DNA from: Trichococcus pasteurii
GTDB lineage: Bacteria; Bacillota; Bacilli; Lactobacillales; Aerococcaceae
Length of the DNA stretch: 64,000 bases
Reading direction: 5' to 3'
NCBI RefSeq assembly: GCF_900112935.1
Contig: NZ_FONM01000009.1
Location: 62,001 to 126,000 of the forward strand
Part shown: positions 46,454 through 57,226 of the stretch, piece by piece
How positions within the stretch are numbered: position 1 is the stretch's first letter
Layout of the letters: the number at the start of each line of letters is the position of its first letter
Made by a program: the position numbers and the translations under genes
The notes under the pieces: model-generated
Seen by the model: the letters and a program-made list of their open reading frames with translations, nothing else
Databases searched by the model: none
Told to the model about the DNA's origin: nothing

Positions 46454-48609
46454 AAAAAACAGCTAATCCACAAAATAACCGAAAAAAAATGACTCGCATC
46501 ATGGTTGGTTTGACAGGTTTACTATTTCTTGTATTTATTTTTCGTTTTTCTATGATCATGATCACCAAGAAGGTAAATGGCGAGAATCTAAGCGAGCATG
46601 TTAATAACTTATATACCAGAAGTAGTATCCTTGCCGCAAAAAGAGGTACCATCTATGACATAGGTGGTAATCCCATTGCCTTGGATGCTACTTCTTATTC
46701 GTTAGTGGCCGTTTTGACCGATGAATGGAGTGAGGATACAGAAAATCCGAATCATATCGTCGACAAGGAAAAAACAGCTGAAGCTCTGGCGCAATACATC
46801 AGCATGAGCAAAGAAGAGATTCTGACCATCCTGAACCAAGAGGATTTGAAGCAAGTCGAATTCGGAAGCGCAGGAACCAACCTGAATTATGCGACTAAAT
46901 CCAGCATTGAAGCGGAGGGACTTCCGGGGATCACGTTCGAGGAAACACCTTCAAGGCTTTATCCGAATGGGATTTTTGCTTCCCATCTTGTCGGCTTTGC
47001 GCAAAGTTCAGCCAGCGATGAGGAAGCAGACACAAACGAAGAAAAGAAACTGGTCGGTATGATGGGGATAGAATCCCTGTATGATGATGATTTGGACGGC
47101 AGCGATGGTGAAGTCACCTATCAAGAGGACTCCAACGGCTACCTGATTCCAGGCACGCAGATCCAGGAAGAGGAGCCTGTCGAAGGCGATGATCTTTACC
47201 TGACGCTGGACAGTCGCCTGCAGATCTATCTGGAAAGCCTGATGTCGCAAGTGTATGCAGAGGCTGAACCGGAATCGATGACAGCGATGTTGGTCGATCC
47301 GGAAACCGGCGCAATCCTTGCGGCTTCCCAGCGGCCCACATTCAACGCCACGACCAAAGAGGGCATCGATGCGCAATGGCAGAATCTGTTGGTGGAGGAT
47401 ACCTATGAACCGGGTTCCACTTTCAAAATTTTGACTTTGGCGGCGGCCGTGAACGAGGGGGTATTCAGCCCGTTTGCGACCTACGCTTCCGGAAGTGTGG
47501 AAGTGGAAGGCGGAACCATCCGTGACTACAATAAGGATGGTTGGGGCAATATCACCTATCTTGAAGGGTTGGCCCGCTCAAGTAACGTGGCCTTCGTGAA
47601 GCTGGTGCAAGCGATGGGTTACGACGTGTGGGAATCCTACATGAAGGCATTCGGTATCGGCCAATCAACCGATTCAGGACTTGAAAATGAAGCAACGGGG
47701 AATTACAGCTATACTTATCCGCTGGAAAAGGCGAATACGGCATTCGGACAAGGGGTGACGGTTACGCCTTTCCAACTGATGCAAGCTTTTACAGCAATCG
47801 CAAATGAAGGCACCATGATGAAACTGAACTATCTGGATCGCACAGAAGATCCGAATACGGGTGAGGTCACCGTTGTCGAGCCGCAAGAAGCGGGATCTCC
47901 GATTACGGCGGAAACCGCCCAAACGGTCCTGACCTACCTGAAAGAAGTCGTCTATAACGAGAATGGATCCGGTCAGGCTTACCAGGTCGAAGGAACAGAG
48001 ATCGCTGCCAAAACGGGTACGGCGGAAGTGGTTAATTCCACAACTGGCGAATATTACACTGGCTATTCCAATTATCTTTACTCGGTAGTCGGATTCGCGC
48101 CGGCGGATGATCCCAGCTACATCCTGTATTTGACAATGAAACGGCCTGCAAACTTGGACAGCCTGAATGGCTCAAAGTACCTGTCGGAAATATTCAACCC
48201 ATTCATGACAAGGGCAATCGAATATGACAACCTGAATACGGAAGTCACCGGGGATATCAATCAAACCTCGATGCCGGAAGTTACAAATTTGTCCAAAGAT
48301 GAGGCTTTGGCGGCCCTGACTGCTGTCGGCTATAATGATACAGCAATCATCGGCAGCGGCGGCCGGATCGTCCAACAATACCCATACGCCGGGACACAGA
48401 CAATCACGAACCAGAAGACGATCCTCATGACAGAAGGTGCGATGACGATGCCTGATGTCTACGGTTGGTCAAAAGACGATGTCATGAAAGTAGCAGAAAT
48501 CGCAGGCATCAACTTTACTTTTGAAGGGGAAGGCTATGTGGTTTTCCAGAGTCTCGAGACGGGCTCCATCCTGAACGCTGCCACGGAAGTCAAGATCATT
48601 TTGGAATAA
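46450..48609 (+). CDS. pbpB: Division-specific penicillin-binding protein 2B (class B, PASTA)
   Basis: 719 residues. Membrane helix near 16-36; PBP dimerisation domain to about 240; transpeptidase domain with S323-T-F-K326, SSN at 377-379 and KTG at 521-523, all intact; two C-terminal PASTA domains (SMPEVTNLSKDEALAAL and MPDVYGWSKDDVMKVAEIAG). It cross-links septal peptidoglycan with FtsW. Position between ftsL and mraY is the standard pbpB slot. Confidence 0.95.
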   Translation: MKKTANPQNNRKKMTRIMVGLTGLLFLVFIFRFSMIMITKKVNGENLSEHVNNLYTRSSILAAKRGTIYDIGGNPIALDATSYSLVAVLTDEWSEDTENPNHIVDKEKTAEALAQYISMSKEEILTILNQEDLKQVEFGSAGTNLNYATKSSIEAEGLPGITFEETPSRLYPNGIFASHLVGFAQSSASDEEADTNEEKKLVGMMGIESLYDDDLDGSDGEVTYQEDSNGYLIPGTQIQEEEPVEGDDLYLTLDSRLQIYLESLMSQVYAEAEPESMTAMLVDPETGAILAASQRPTFNATTKEGIDAQWQNLLVEDTYEPGSTFKILTLAAAVNEGVFSPFATYASGSVEVEGGTIRDYNKDGWGNITYLEGLARSSNVAFVKLVQAMGYDVWESYMKAFGIGQSTDSGLENEATGNYSYTYPLEKANTAFGQGVTVTPFQLMQAFTAIANEGTMMKLNYLDRTEDPNTGEVTVVEPQEAGSPITAETAQTVLTYLKEVVYNENGSGQAYQVEGTEIAAKTGTAEVVNSTTGEYYTGYSNYLYSVVGFAPADDPSYILYLTMKRPANLDSLNGSKYLSEIFNPFMTRAIEYDNLNTEVTGDINQTSMPEVTNLSKDEALAALTAVGYNDTAIIGSGGRIVQQYPYAGTQTITNQKTILMTEGAMTMPDVYGWSKDDVMKVAEIAGINFTFEGEGYVVFQSLETGSILNAATEVKIILE

Positions 48610-48675
48610 GCGTTCGGATCCAACACTCACAATCAATAAATCAAAAATGTAAAACACCTATTAGGAGGAAATCAT

Positions 48676-49641
48676 ATGCATTGGACAGAAATGCTGTTGC
48701 CTTTATCGATCAGCTTCGCCATCACAATCAGCATGATGCCAATCTTCATCGGCTATTTTAAAGTGAAACAATTCGGACAGGTCACCAGGGAAGAAGGACC
48801 GAAGTGGCATCAAGTCAAAAGCGGCACACCGACGATGGGAGGAGTCGTGTTCATCATCGCTGCGATCCTTACCGTTATCGGGACAGCAATCTGGAAGGAT
48901 GTCCTCACCGTTAAACTGGCTATGTTGCTGTTCGTGCTGTTGTTTTTTGCAGCTATCGGTTTTTTGGATGATTTCCTGAAAATATTCAAAAAACAAAATG
49001 AAGGACTGACCTCCAAGCAAAAGTTCATTTCGCAATTGGTAGGGTCTTTCGTCTTCGTTGCACTGTTCTTCTTGTCGGGTTCGGATCCTTTGATCTCGAT
49101 CCCTTTCTTTGGACAAATCCACAACTGGTTGGTGTTTGCTGCCTTCACGATCATCTGGATCACCGGTTTTTCGAATGCGGTTAACTTGACCGATGGATTG
49201 GACGGATTGGTCGCCGGCACGGCAGGCATCGCCTACACTGCATACGGCATACTGGCATACCGTCAGGGACAACTGGAAGTATTGCTGTTTTGCATCGCGA
49301 TTGTGGGCGGTCTTATCGGCTTCTTCTTTTTCAATAAAAAACCGGCGAAGATCTTTATGGGCGACGTCGGCTCATTGGCGTTGGGTGCAGGACTCGCCGT
49401 TGTTTCGTTGGCGTTGCATCTGGAATGGTCCTTGCTGCTGATCGGTCTTGTTTTCGTCATCGAAACGGCCAGCGTCATGCTGCAGGTCGGTTCCTTCAAG
49501 TTACGCGGCAAACGCATCTTCAAGATGTCTCCGATCCACCACCACTTCGAAATGAGCGGGTGGAGCGAATGGCGCGTCGTCCTGACTTTCTGGGCGGTTG
49601 GTTTGGTTTCTGCAATCTTAGCCTTGTGGCTGCTCGTCTAA
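48676..49641 (+). CDS. mraY: Phospho-N-acetylmuramoyl-pentapeptide transferase
   Basis: 321 residues, about ten membrane helices. MraY transfers phospho-MurNAc-pentapeptide to undecaprenyl phosphate, giving lipid I. The catalytic aspartates are in GFLDDFLK and NLTDGLDGL and the GDVGSLALG loop; the MSPIHHHFEMSGWSE histidine block is present. GGAGGAAAT precedes ATG 48676. Confidence 0.96.
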   Translation: MHWTEMLLPLSISFAITISMMPIFIGYFKVKQFGQVTREEGPKWHQVKSGTPTMGGVVFIIAAILTVIGTAIWKDVLTVKLAMLLFVLLFFAAIGFLDDFLKIFKKQNEGLTSKQKFISQLVGSFVFVALFFLSGSDPLISIPFFGQIHNWLVFAAFTIIWITGFSNAVNLTDGLDGLVAGTAGIAYTAYGILAYRQGQLEVLLFCIAIVGGLIGFFFFNKKPAKIFMGDVGSLALGAGLAVVSLALHLEWSLLLIGLVFVIETASVMLQVGSFKLRGKRIFKMSPIHHHFEMSGWSEWRVVLTFWAVGLVSAILALWLLV

Positions 49642-49659
49642 GTGAAGGGAGAGAAACAC

Positions 49660-51048
49660 ATGAAAACAAATAATCGATTCGAAAATAAAAAAGTATTGGT
49701 ACTGGGCTTGGCGCTCAGCGGAATGAATGCGGCCAAACTGCTCCTGGAACTCGGCGCAATGGTCACAGTCAATGACGCAAAGGAATTGAACGACAATCCG
49801 GATGCAAAGGAGTTGATTTCATCCGGCATCAAAGTGATCGCCGGCTCACATCCGATTGAGCTGCTGGACGAATCTTTTTCGTTCATGGTCAAGAATCCGG
49901 GCATCCCGTACAACAATCCGATGGTCAAACGTGCACTTGAATTAGGCATTCCCGTATTGACCGAGGTAGAATTGGCAGCGGAAATCCTCGAAGGCCGACT
50001 GATCGGCGTGACAGGCACGAACGGAAAGACCACGACCACGACGATGATTACGGAACTGTTGAATGCGGGCAGAAAAATAGGGAAAGCCTACAAAGCCGGC
50101 AACATCGGCGTACCTGCATCGGCAGTGGCGCGTGTAGCGACTGCAGACGACGATGTCGTGATGGAATTGTCGAGTTTCCAATTGATGGGGATCGAGGCGA
50201 TGCGACCTGCCATTGCCGTCATCACGAACATCACGGAAGCGCATCTGGATTATCACGGCGACCGCGAAGAATATGTCAAAGCGAAGTGGCGCATAACCGA
50301 GAACCAAACAGCCGTCGATCATCTCGTTTTGAATTGGGATCAGCCGGAATTGCGTGAAATGTCCCAATATTCAAAAGCACAAATCGTGCCTTTTTCGCGC
50401 ACACAGATTCTGAAGGATGGAGCCTATGCATCAGAAGGTTCGCTGTATTTCAAGGGCGAAAAAGTGATGGATATTTCCGACTTGAGGGTTCCTGGCGAAC
50501 ACAATATCGAAAACGCGCTGGCCGCGATCGCTGTAGCGAAACTGTCCAGTGTAGCCAATGAGTCTATCGTATCAGCTTTCCATCTCTTTTACGGTGTCGA
50601 GCACCGGATCCAATTTGTAGCCGATCTGAACGGAAGGAAATTCTACAACGATTCGAAAGCAACGAATATTCTCGCAACCAAAACAGCTCTGAGCAGCTTC
50701 CGGACTCCGGTCGTCCTGTTGGCAGGCGGACTGGACCGTGGGAATACCTTCGATGAGCTCGTCCCCTTTCTTGAAAATGTGAAGACGTTGATCGTCTTCG
50801 GGGAAACTGCCGAAAAATTGAAGGATGCAGGCGAGAAAGCCGGCATCAAAGAAATCGTGATGACTGACAATGTCGCAAGTGCAGTTCCGATCAGTTACCA
50901 GTACAGCGAAGAAGGTGACACGATTCTGTTGTCTCCGGCCTGCGCGAGCTGGGATCAGTACAAAAATTTTGAAGTGCGCGGCAAAACGTTCACGGATGCT
51001 GTCCATTCCTTGGTCAAAGCCACGAGTGAGGAGGATGGTTCTTTCTAG
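49660..51048 (+). CDS. murD: UDP-N-acetylmuramoylalanine--D-glutamate ligase
   Basis: 462 residues. The Mur ligase P-loop GTNGKTTTTTMI, the NITEAHLDYH block and the C-terminal FYNDSKATNILATKTAL with GGLDRGNTFDEL are typical of MurD, which adds D-Glu. ATG 49660 after GAAGGGAGA is preferred over GTG 49642. The neighbouring ligases MurE and MurF are not in this cluster. Confidence 0.95.
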   Translation: MKTNNRFENKKVLVLGLALSGMNAAKLLLELGAMVTVNDAKELNDNPDAKELISSGIKVIAGSHPIELLDESFSFMVKNPGIPYNNPMVKRALELGIPVLTEVELAAEILEGRLIGVTGTNGKTTTTTMITELLNAGRKIGKAYKAGNIGVPASAVARVATADDDVVMELSSFQLMGIEAMRPAIAVITNITEAHLDYHGDREEYVKAKWRITENQTAVDHLVLNWDQPELREMSQYSKAQIVPFSRTQILKDGAYASEGSLYFKGEKVMDISDLRVPGEHNIENALAAIAVAKLSSVANESIVSAFHLFYGVEHRIQFVADLNGRKFYNDSKATNILATKTALSSFRTPVVLLAGGLDRGNTFDELVPFLENVKTLIVFGETAEKLKDAGEKAGIKEIVMTDNVASAVPISYQYSEEGDTILLSPACASWDQYKNFEVRGKTFTDAVHSLVKATSEEDGSF

Positions 51049-51063
51049 AGAACCTATGTGCTT

Positions 51064-52164
51064 ATGAAAATAGTATTATCCGGTGGGGGAACAGGCGGGC
51101 ACATCTACCCGGCGTTGGCCCTGATGAACCGAATCAAAGAAAAATATCCCGACAGTGAATTCCTTTACGTGGGAACGGACCGCGGTTTGGAAAGCACAAT
51201 CGTACCAAAAGCCGGCGTCGCCTTCAAATCCGTCAAGATCCAAGGGCTGCGCCGGAGTCTATCGCTTCAGAACCTAAAGACAGTCTACTTGATGATCAAG
51301 AGCATTTCTGACTCGAAGAAAATCATTAAGGAATTCGGGCCGGATGTCGTAATCGGGACGGGCGGCTATGTTTGCGCCCCCGTCCTGTATGCGGCCTCCA
51401 AACTGGGCGTTCCGACCATCATCCACGAGCAAAATTCAGTCGCAGGCGTCACAAATAAATTTTTGAGCAGAGTCGTGGACCGCATCTGCATTTGTTTTGA
51501 GGATGCCCGCGGTGACTTCTCCGCCTATCCGGAGAAGATTGTGTTCACGGGCAATCCCCGGGCGCAGGAAGTAGCCTCATTGAAGGAAAGTGCCGACCTG
51601 AAGGACTACGGATTGAAGGAAGAGCTGCCGACCGTTTTGATTTTTGGAGGCAGCCGGGGAGCCAGGAAATTGAATGAATCTTTCGTGGCCGCCTACCCGT
51701 TCTTCAAAAACAAGCCATATCAAGTGCTGCTGGCTACCGGAGATGTCCACTACAATGCGGTGGAGAAAGAAATCAGCGCGCTGACGGACCGTTTGGACAA
51801 TGTCCGGATTGTGCCGTACATCCATGATATGCCGAAATTATTCAAGCGTACCGACTTGATTGTATCGCGCAGTGGGGCAACCACACTGACGGAAGTGATG
51901 GCTTTGGGTTTGCCGAGCATCCTGATCCCGAGTCCTTATGTCACAAACAACCATCAGCAAAAAAATGCCGAAAGCCTAGTGAAGAACGGGGCTGCCGAAA
52001 TGATTCTCGAGAAAGACCTGCAGGCACAATCATTGTTTGAAGCCATCGACAAGCTGATGATCAATGAAACGGTACGCAAGGAAATGGCTCTCCAAGCCAA
52101 ACAGATGGGCATAACGGATGCATCAGACCGGATCATCGATGTCATCTTGACTTTGAATAAATGA
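51064..52164 (+). CDS. murG: UDP-GlcNAc--lipid I N-acetylglucosaminyltransferase
   Basis: 366 residues. MurG makes lipid II at the inner membrane face. [13 protein letters not shown] and the [10 protein letters not shown] loop bind the lipid acceptor; [22 protein letters not shown] binds UDP-GlcNAc. ATG 51064 gives the family start [12 protein letters not shown] 51058 is an alternative. The ribosome site is weak, suggesting coupling to murD 15 bases upstream. Confidence 0.95.
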   Translation: MKIVLSGGGTGGHIYPALALMNRIKEKYPDSEFLYVGTDRGLESTIVPKAGVAFKSVKIQGLRRSLSLQNLKTVYLMIKSISDSKKIIKEFGPDVVIGTGGYVCAPVLYAASKLGVPTIIHEQNSVAGVTNKFLSRVVDRICICFEDARGDFSAYPEKIVFTGNPRAQEVASLKESADLKDYGLKEELPTVLIFGGSRGARKLNESFVAAYPFFKNKPYQVLLATGDVHYNAVEKEISALTDRLDNVRIVPYIHDMPKLFKRTDLIVSRSGATTLTEVMALGLPSILIPSPYVTNNHQQKNAESLVKNGAAEMILEKDLQAQSLFEAIDKLMINETVRKEMALQAKQMGITDASDRIIDVILTLNK

Positions 52165-52181
52165 GAAAGGGGGGGAGCCAG

Positions 52182-53126
52182 ATGGTTTTCGGAAAAATCC
52201 GGCAGAAGCTGAAGAGTAAAAGTTCGTCGGAAGGGACTCCCTGGCAGCGTGCAACTGCTGAATTGGAAAGGCAAAAAAAGGCTCAGTTAAAGCAGAAAAC
52301 CCCAAAAAACACAGGCATGCAAGGCTTGCCGGTAGAGAAAAAAGCGAAGCTGAAAACAAGCAAACATCTTCCTGAATCCACCAAAACCGATAAGCAACCA
52401 GGGTATTTTGCTTGGTACGGCATTTTCTTGGTTGGGGTGATCGGCAGCAGTTTTTTGATCTCCCCTTACGGAAAAGTCAAGGACATCTATGTGGAAGGCG
52501 CCGAAGCTGTTCCGGAACAAAGCATCATCGATGCCAGCCAAATCACCGGGAAACTGACCGCATTGGGTGTCGTCTGGAATGACGAAAGAATCCATGCGTA
52601 CCTCACTAGTGCTTTGCCCCAAGTCAAAACAGCGGAAGTGACGCTGCGAGGCATGAACGATATCACGATCCATGTAACGGAACACGAAACCATTGCCTAT
52701 GTTTACTCGGACGGCTACTACTACAATGTTCTGGAGAATGGCACAGTGGCAGAGACGCAACTGAAGGTCCCGATCGGCAATAACCCGATCATCACGAGCT
52801 TTGAAATGAACCAGAATCTGGATGACCTGCTCGAACAATACATGCAATTGACGGACAGTGTCCAGAACAGCATTTCTGAAATCAAATATACCGGCACGGA
52901 AGAAAATCCATATGCAATCACGGTATACATGAATGATGGGAATGAAGTGAAGGCGATCTTGCCATCATTTGCCGAGAAGATCCTGTACTACCCTGACATC
53001 GTGAGCCAATTGGGCGAGACGAAAGGGACCGTCGATCTTGAAGTGGGTGTCTACTTCACACCCTTCGCGCAAGCGACGGAAGAGGAAACGTCCGCTTCGG
53101 CAGATTCCGCCACTCCAACCGAATGA
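52182..53126 (+). CDS. divIB: Cell division protein DivIB/FtsQ
   Basis: 314 residues. A long basic cytoplasmic tail (1-75), one membrane helix (about 77-97), a POTRA domain (KDIYVEGAEAVPEQSIIDAS...) and a beta domain, then an acidic Ser/Thr/Glu tail. DivIB joins FtsL and DivIC to regulate septal synthesis. ATG 52182 follows AAAGGGGGGGA. Confidence 0.9.
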   Translation: MVFGKIRQKLKSKSSSEGTPWQRATAELERQKKAQLKQKTPKNTGMQGLPVEKKAKLKTSKHLPESTKTDKQPGYFAWYGIFLVGVIGSSFLISPYGKVKDIYVEGAEAVPEQSIIDASQITGKLTALGVVWNDERIHAYLTSALPQVKTAEVTLRGMNDITIHVTEHETIAYVYSDGYYYNVLENGTVAETQLKVPIGNNPIITSFEMNQNLDDLLEQYMQLTDSVQNSISEIKYTGTEENPYAITVYMNDGNEVKAILPSFAEKILYYPDIVSQLGETKGTVDLEVGVYFTPFAQATEEETSASADSATPTE

Positions 53127-53139
53127 GTTGAAAGAGATT

Positions 53140-53185
53140 AGGATTGACTTGCAGTCAATCCTTGAACAATGATTCCAATCATTGT
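53140..53185. repeat. Tandem perfect inverted repeats between divIB and ftsA
   Basis: AGGATTGACT-tgc-AGTCAATCCT (53140-53162, 10-base stem) is followed after 3 bases by ACAATGAT-tcca-ATCATTGT (53166-53185, 8-base stem). Neither is followed by a T run, so they are poor terminators; they may be RNA hairpins or operators. The remaining 53186-53379 is AT-rich and probably carries an ftsAZ promoter, but no clear -35/-10 pair was found. Confidence 0.7.
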
Positions 53186-53379
53186 TGAGGGATTGAATAA
53201 CTTTTGTCAGACTTCCATCTGATAGAATTATTTGTAAAAATCTTCGTAAATGAAGAATTATTATGATAAAATGATAAGGTATAGCTTTCTGGCATCACGT
53301 ATCAGTAACCGACAGTTTTTTCGGAACAATGCGGATGTTTACACAAGCCATTATGTCAAACGGAGGTTTCAATAAAACC

Positions 53380-54696
53380 ATGAAGAATTCAGGAATATAC
53401 GTCAGTCTAGATATTGGAACCACTTCAATAAAAGTTGTAGTCGCAGAATATGTGAAAGATCAAATGAACATTATTGGAGTCGGGAATGAAATTTCCAAAG
53501 GTCTTAGCCGTGGCGTCATCGTTGATATCGATGAAACGGTCGAATCAATCCGCAGTGCAGTCAGTCAAGCTGAAAGAAAAGCGAATATTCAGATATCAAA
53601 CGTCATCGTAGGCATACCAAGCAACCAAATCAGTATCGAACCTTGCCACGGGATGTATGCAGTCTCAAGCGAAAACAAGGAAATTACAGACAAGGATGTC
53701 CAGAACGTCTTTGCTGCCGCAAAAGTCCGTTCCGTACCGCCAGAAAGAGAAATCATTTCCGTCATCCCAGAGGAATTCATCGTAGATGGGTTCGACGGCA
53801 TCAGGGACCCAAGAGGCATGATCGGCGTACGTCTTGAATTGTACGCAAGCATGATCACTGGTCCGAAAACAATCATCCATAACATCAAACGTTGTGTAGA
53901 AAAAGCAGGTCTTCAAATCGAAGATATGGTTGTGCAGCCATTGGCCATTTCAAGCGTAGCCATGAATAAGGGCGAGCGGGATTTCGGGACCATCCTTATC
54001 GACATGGGGGGCGGCCAAACAAGCGCTTCCGTCATGCACGACGATCAATTGAAATTTTCATTTGTTGATCCCGAGGGTGGCGATCTTGTGACCAAGGACA
54101 TTTCCATCATTTTGAACACGACGTTGGAAAATGCGGAGCGCGTGAAACGCGAATATGGCTATGCCATTTCTGAGGACACGTCCGATGAAGAATTCTTCCC
54201 CGTCGAAACGATCGGGAAAGAAGAACCAGTAAAAGTCGATGAAAAATATCTGTCCGAAATCATCGAAGCGCGCCTTGTGCAGATCTTCGAAAACATCAAA
54301 CGCGCCTTGGATAAAGTGGAAGCGCGCGATCTCCCTGGCGGTATCATTCTGACCGGAGGCGCAGCGGCTTTACCGGGCGTCATCGATTTGGCAAAAGAAA
54401 TCTTCGAAATCAACGTCAAACTGTACATTCCAGAGCAGATGGGGATGCGCAATCCAATCTATGCAACGAGCATCGGCCTGATCAAGTACGTGGCTGGACT
54501 GGATGACATTTACCGTGTTGCCAAAGGAAAAGTGCAGACGACAGGCAAAGTGATCCCTTTGCAGTCCAAAACTGTCAAACAACCGACAGTCATCGAAGAA
54601 CCTGTCTATGAAACTGAGACTTATGCTGATGAGGAAAATTACGAAGAGAGCTTAGTCGGAAAATTAAAACGTTGGTTCAGTAATTTATTTGAATAA
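53380..54696 (+). CDS. ftsA: Cell division protein FtsA
   Basis: 438 residues, actin-like ATPase that tethers FtsZ to the membrane. Phosphate-1 loop SLDIGTTSIKVVVAEY, SHS2 (1C) domain around 85-165, DMGGGQTS phosphate-2, GGIILTGGAAALPG adenosine motif, and the C-terminal amphipathic helix KLKRWFSNLFE. MKNSGIYVSLDIG at 53380 matches family starts; GGAGG is 13 bases upstream, and 53353 is a less likely alternative. Confidence 0.95.
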   Translation: MKNSGIYVSLDIGTTSIKVVVAEYVKDQMNIIGVGNEISKGLSRGVIVDIDETVESIRSAVSQAERKANIQISNVIVGIPSNQISIEPCHGMYAVSSENKEITDKDVQNVFAAAKVRSVPPEREIISVIPEEFIVDGFDGIRDPRGMIGVRLELYASMITGPKTIIHNIKRCVEKAGLQIEDMVVQPLAISSVAMNKGERDFGTILIDMGGGQTSASVMHDDQLKFSFVDPEGGDLVTKDISIILNTTLENAERVKREYGYAISEDTSDEEFFPVETIGKEEPVKVDEKYLSEIIEARLVQIFENIKRALDKVEARDLPGGIILTGGAAALPGVIDLAKEIFEINVKLYIPEQMGMRNPIYATSIGLIKYVAGLDDIYRVAKGKVQTTGKVIPLQSKTVKQPTVIEEPVYETETYADEENYEESLVGKLKRWFSNLFE

Positions 54697-54741
54697 TCAC
54701 GCTGAACATAAAAAGAATGGTATGAAATAGGAGGAAATGAA

Positions 54742-56031
54742 ATGGAATTGGAATTCGATTCAAGCATGAATGATGGAGCAAAAATTAAAGTTATCGGTGT
54801 AGGTGGAGCAGGAAGCAATGCGGTAAACCGCATGATCGAAGAGGGCGTACAAGGTGTGGAATTCATCGTGGCCAATACGGATACGCAAGCCTTGAATGCA
54901 TCAAGAGCAGAAACAAGAATCCAACTAGGACCGAAATTGACGAAAGGATTGGGCGCAGGCTCGATTCCTGAAGTAGGCCGCAAAGCTGCAGAAGAGAGTG
55001 AACAACAAATTGCTGAAGCCTTGGCTGGAGCAGATATGATCTTTGTCACATGCGGAATGGGCGGCGGGACAGGTACTGGTGCAGCCCCTATCGTAGCCCG
55101 AATCGCTAAAGATCTTGGCGCATTGACTGTCGGTGTTGTGACGCGTCCATTCACTTTTGAAGGTCCGAAAAGAGGCCGTTATGCAGCTGAAGGGATCGCC
55201 GAATTAAAAGCAAACGTTGATACATTGGTTATCATTTCCAACAATCGCCTATTGGAAATCGTGGACAAAAAGACTCCTATGCTGGAAGCATTCCGTGAAG
55301 CAGATAATGTCTTGCGTCAAGGTGTTCAAGGGATCTCTGACCTGATCACAGCTCCAGGATACGTCAACTTGGACTTTGCTGATGTGAAAACAGTCATGAA
55401 AGATCAAGGTTCTGCCTTGATGGGTATCGGTATCGCGTCCGGTGAAAACCGTACGGCTGAAGCAACCAAAAAAGCTATTTCCTCACCATTGTTGGAAGTT
55501 TCCATCGATGGCGCTGAGCAGATCCTGTTGAACATCACGGGTGGTTCAGACTTGACGTTGTTCGAAGCGCAAGATGCAAGTGATATCGTAGCACAAGCTT
55601 CAACATCCGAAGTGAACATCATCTTCGGTACATCCATCAATGAAAACTTGGGCGACGAAGTTATCGTTACAGTAATCGCTACAGGGATCGACGACAAAAA
55701 AAAAGATGAAAAAAAAACCGCTAATCGCGGAGGAAGTGCTTTTAAGGGCCGTAAAGAAGTAGGGAACACACCTGTTTCATACCCAGAAAAACAACTTCCG
55801 GCTGAAAGAACAGAGGAAAAACCAGCCAAAGATCTATTCGGCGACTGGGATATCCGCAGAGACACAAGCGTGAGGGAACAGGCGCCGCAATCGGTCCAAC
55901 CTGAGCCGGAAGAATACTCTGTGAAACAAACAGAAGATAATTATCCACGTTATCACGAAAATAAAGAAGACAGAAACGGTGGAGAGGATTCATTGGATAC
56001 ACCGCCTTTCTTCCGCAAGAGACGCAGATAA
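54742..56031 (+). CDS. ftsZ: Cell division protein FtsZ
   Basis: 429 residues, tubulin-like GTPase of the Z ring. [15 protein letters not shown], the tubulin signature [10 protein letters not shown] and the [12 protein letters not shown]7 region are intact. A charged, variable linker (about 320-410) leads to the conserved C-terminal peptide [11 protein letters not shown] that binds FtsA and SepF. TAGGAGGAAATG is an excellent ribosome site. Confidence 0.98.
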   Translation: MELEFDSSMNDGAKIKVIGVGGAGSNAVNRMIEEGVQGVEFIVANTDTQALNASRAETRIQLGPKLTKGLGAGSIPEVGRKAAEESEQQIAEALAGADMIFVTCGMGGGTGTGAAPIVARIAKDLGALTVGVVTRPFTFEGPKRGRYAAEGIAELKANVDTLVIISNNRLLEIVDKKTPMLEAFREADNVLRQGVQGISDLITAPGYVNLDFADVKTVMKDQGSALMGIGIASGENRTAEATKKAISSPLLEVSIDGAEQILLNITGGSDLTLFEAQDASDIVAQASTSEVNIIFGTSINENLGDEVIVTVIATGIDDKKKDEKKTANRGGSAFKGRKEVGNTPVSYPEKQLPAERTEEKPAKDLFGDWDIRRDTSVREQAPQSVQPEPEEYSVKQTEDNYPRYHENKEDRNGGEDSLDTPPFFRKRRR

Positions 56032-56033
56032 GC

Positions 56034-56717
56034 ATGAATATTGAACAAAATTGCCGGAAAGTGGAGTCAACTGTGGAAGCAGCCTGCTTGACAGCCGGAC
56101 GCAAACGGGAAGATGTGACGGTCGTCGCCGTCACGAAGACAAAACCTGCAGAGCAAGTGGAAGAATTGTACCGCTTGGGCTACCGCCACTTTGCAGAAAA
56201 TCGCCTCGAGGGTCTGATCGAAAAGCAAGCAGCCCTTCCGCAAGAAGACATCATCTGGCATTACATCGGTACCTTACAGACAAGGAAAGTGAAGCAGGTG
56301 ATCAATCGCATCGCCTACTTCCACGCATTGGATCGTCCGTCGTTGGCAAAGGAAATCAATGAGCGGGCGGAACAGCCTGTTTCTTGCTTCGTTCAGGTCA
56401 ATGTTACAGGGGAGAGCTCAAAGCATGGGCTTTCCGCATCCGAGGCAATACCTTTCATCAAGAGTCTGGAGAGCTTTCCAAATATCCTCGTTGTCGGCTT
56501 GATGACGATGGCGCCCATTGATGCAACAGACGTGGAGCTGCGTCAATGTTTTAAGGATCTGAAAATAATGCAAGAGCAAGTAGCGGCGTTGAACTTGGCA
56601 CACGCCCCATGCACGGAGACGAGCATGGGCATGAGCCAAGATTATCCGATAGCGATTGCCGAAGGTGCGACCTTCGTACGTGTCGGATCGGCATTCTTTG
56701 CTGAAACAGAAGCATAG
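56034..56717 (+). CDS. ylmE: PLP-homeostasis protein, YggS family (YlmE)
   Basis: 227 residues, alanine-racemase-like barrel that binds PLP without known catalysis and buffers PLP levels. The PLP lysine is in VVAVTKTKP; HFAENRLEG (where most relatives have GENxxQE), HYIGTLQTRK and SMGMSQDYPIAIAEGATFVRVGSAFF follow. Starts 2 bases after ftsZ. Position before sepF is conserved. Confidence 0.92.
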   Translation: MNIEQNCRKVESTVEAACLTAGRKREDVTVVAVTKTKPAEQVEELYRLGYRHFAENRLEGLIEKQAALPQEDIIWHYIGTLQTRKVKQVINRIAYFHALDRPSLAKEINERAEQPVSCFVQVNVTGESSKHGLSASEAIPFIKSLESFPNILVVGLMTMAPIDATDVELRQCFKDLKIMQEQVAALNLAHAPCTETSMGMSQDYPIAIAEGATFVRVGSAFFAETEA

Positions 56718-56740
56718 ACGAAGAAGAAGTGAGGGGTCTT

Positions 56741-57214
56741 ATGGGTCTGAAAGATATATTCCGAAAGTACTTTGTCATTGAAGATGACGATGACGGATAT
56801 GAGGAGGTCGATGAACCATCGACTGTCGTTCCAGTCCGCAGGTCCGAGCGCAATGAAGAAGGGGCCCCGTCTTATCGGAGCACCCAAAAAAGATCTACGA
56901 AAGCAAAGGTAATTCCTATGAATCAACAAGCGATGACCGAGAAAGCCAGCATACATGTCGTGGAGCCCAGAGTCTATTCCGAGGTGGAGAAGATTGCCGA
57001 TAATCTACTGAAGAATCAGGCAGTACTCCTAAATTTCAAAAGGATAGATGCGGAACAAGCAAAACGGATCGTTGATTTTCTGACTGGAACGGTATATGCG
57101 ATCGGGGGAGAAATCCAACGCGTGGGTGATGAAATCTTTTTATGCACCCCTGCTTCAGTCGGAGTCGAAGGCGCACTGGCCGAAACACTTGAGGAAGAGC
57201 GTTCGTTCTACTAG
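56741..57214 (+). CDS. sepF: Cell division protein SepF
   Basis: 157 residues. The N-terminal amphipathic membrane anchor MGLKDIFRKYF, an acidic and then basic linker, and a C-terminal domain with VLLNFKRIDAEQAKRIVDFLTGTVYAIGG that forms arcs and binds the FtsZ tail. ATG 56741 follows GTGAGGGG; the earlier GTG-like codon at 56729 is rejected. Confidence 0.95.
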   Translation: MGLKDIFRKYFVIEDDDDGYEEVDEPSTVVPVRRSERNEEGAPSYRSTQKRSTKAKVIPMNQQAMTEKASIHVVEPRVYSEVEKIADNLLKNQAVLLNFKRIDAEQAKRIVDFLTGTVYAIGGEIQRVGDEIFLCTPASVGVEGALAETLEEERSFY

Positions 57215-57226
57215 AAAGGAAGCAAA

